DNA from: Stigonema ocellatum SAG 48.90 = DSM 106950
GTDB taxonomy: Bacteria; Cyanobacteriota; Cyanobacteriia; Cyanobacteriales; Nostocaceae
Assembly (NCBI GenBank): GCA_016903675.1
Contig: JADQBA010000018.1
Coordinates: 1 to 64,000 of the forward strand
Length of the DNA stretch: 64,000 nt
Reading direction: 5' to 3'
Of this stretch, positions 63,604 through 64,000 are shown piece by piece (positions within the stretch are counted from its first letter, which is position 1; every line of letters begins with the position of its first letter). A program made the position numbers and the translations under genes. The notes beneath the pieces are model-generated. The model was not told where the DNA came from. It did not search any database and saw only the letters and a list, made by a program, of their open reading frames with translations.

Positions 63604-64000
<397 letters not shown>

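Overview
The window is chromosomal DNA of a cyanobacterium, most likely a filamentous, heterocyst-forming type (Nostocales; species not assigned). The evidence is an orange carotenoid protein, a probable photosystem II assembly protein (Psb35-like), a cyanobacterial GH100 invertase, GCGATCGC (HIP1) octamers scattered through genes, and abundant heptanucleotide tandem repeats (ggggagt/ggggaat, aattatg/aattacg) and small palindromic MITE-like elements. No rRNA or tRNA gene was recognised.

Layout. 1-9.8 kb: a transporter block with two CadD-like exporters, an APC amino-acid permease, a divergent LysR regulator, an MntP-like exporter, a TauE/SafE permease, a PAP2 phosphatase and several secreted or membrane proteins. 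9.8-15.1 kb: housekeeping genes (SPFH protein, Nudix hydrolase, folK, class A PBP, psb35-like). 15.2-21 kb: a secreted beta-propeller protein, then a same-strand group of methyltransferase, unusually GC-rich flavin monooxygenase, alpha/beta hydrolase and secreted protein. 21.2-34.4 kb: rsmB (carrying an in-frame repeat insertion), GH100 invertase, a 2.1-kb gene-poor stretch full of repeats, an unknown protein, a GH13-CBM20 enzyme, ocp, an acetyltransferase and murF.

34.5-55.7 kb is the accessory core: a complete subtype I-D CRISPR-Cas locus. It comprises a WYL regulator, cas3', cas10d, csc2, csc1, cas6, cas4, cas1, cas2, a leader, and an array of 58 repeats (my count) of a 37-nt repeat with 32-38-nt spacers. 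A nonsense-mutated GFA-family pseudogene and a second, divergent Cas6 with a C-terminal HTH-like extension follow. The locus is densely interlaced with toxin-antitoxin genes. A DUF433/DUF5615 pair sits between cas3' and cas10d, its toxin stop overlapping the cas10d start. A second DUF433/DUF5615 pair, an orphan DUF433 gene, an internally deleted DUF1016 nuclease gene and an MNT antitoxin with a truncated HEPN partner lie upstream, the HEPN stub overlapping the cas3' start (ATGA). Between cas3' and the internal TA pair lie two degenerate, inverted CRISPR-repeat-like sequences. This is the most unusual part of the window.

55.7-64 kb: a Uma2 nuclease, an FAD oxidoreductase, a small secreted protein, clpS plus a DUF2103 gene, membrane proteins, a degraded STAND/WD40 gene and the 3' part of moaE, which runs off the end of the window.
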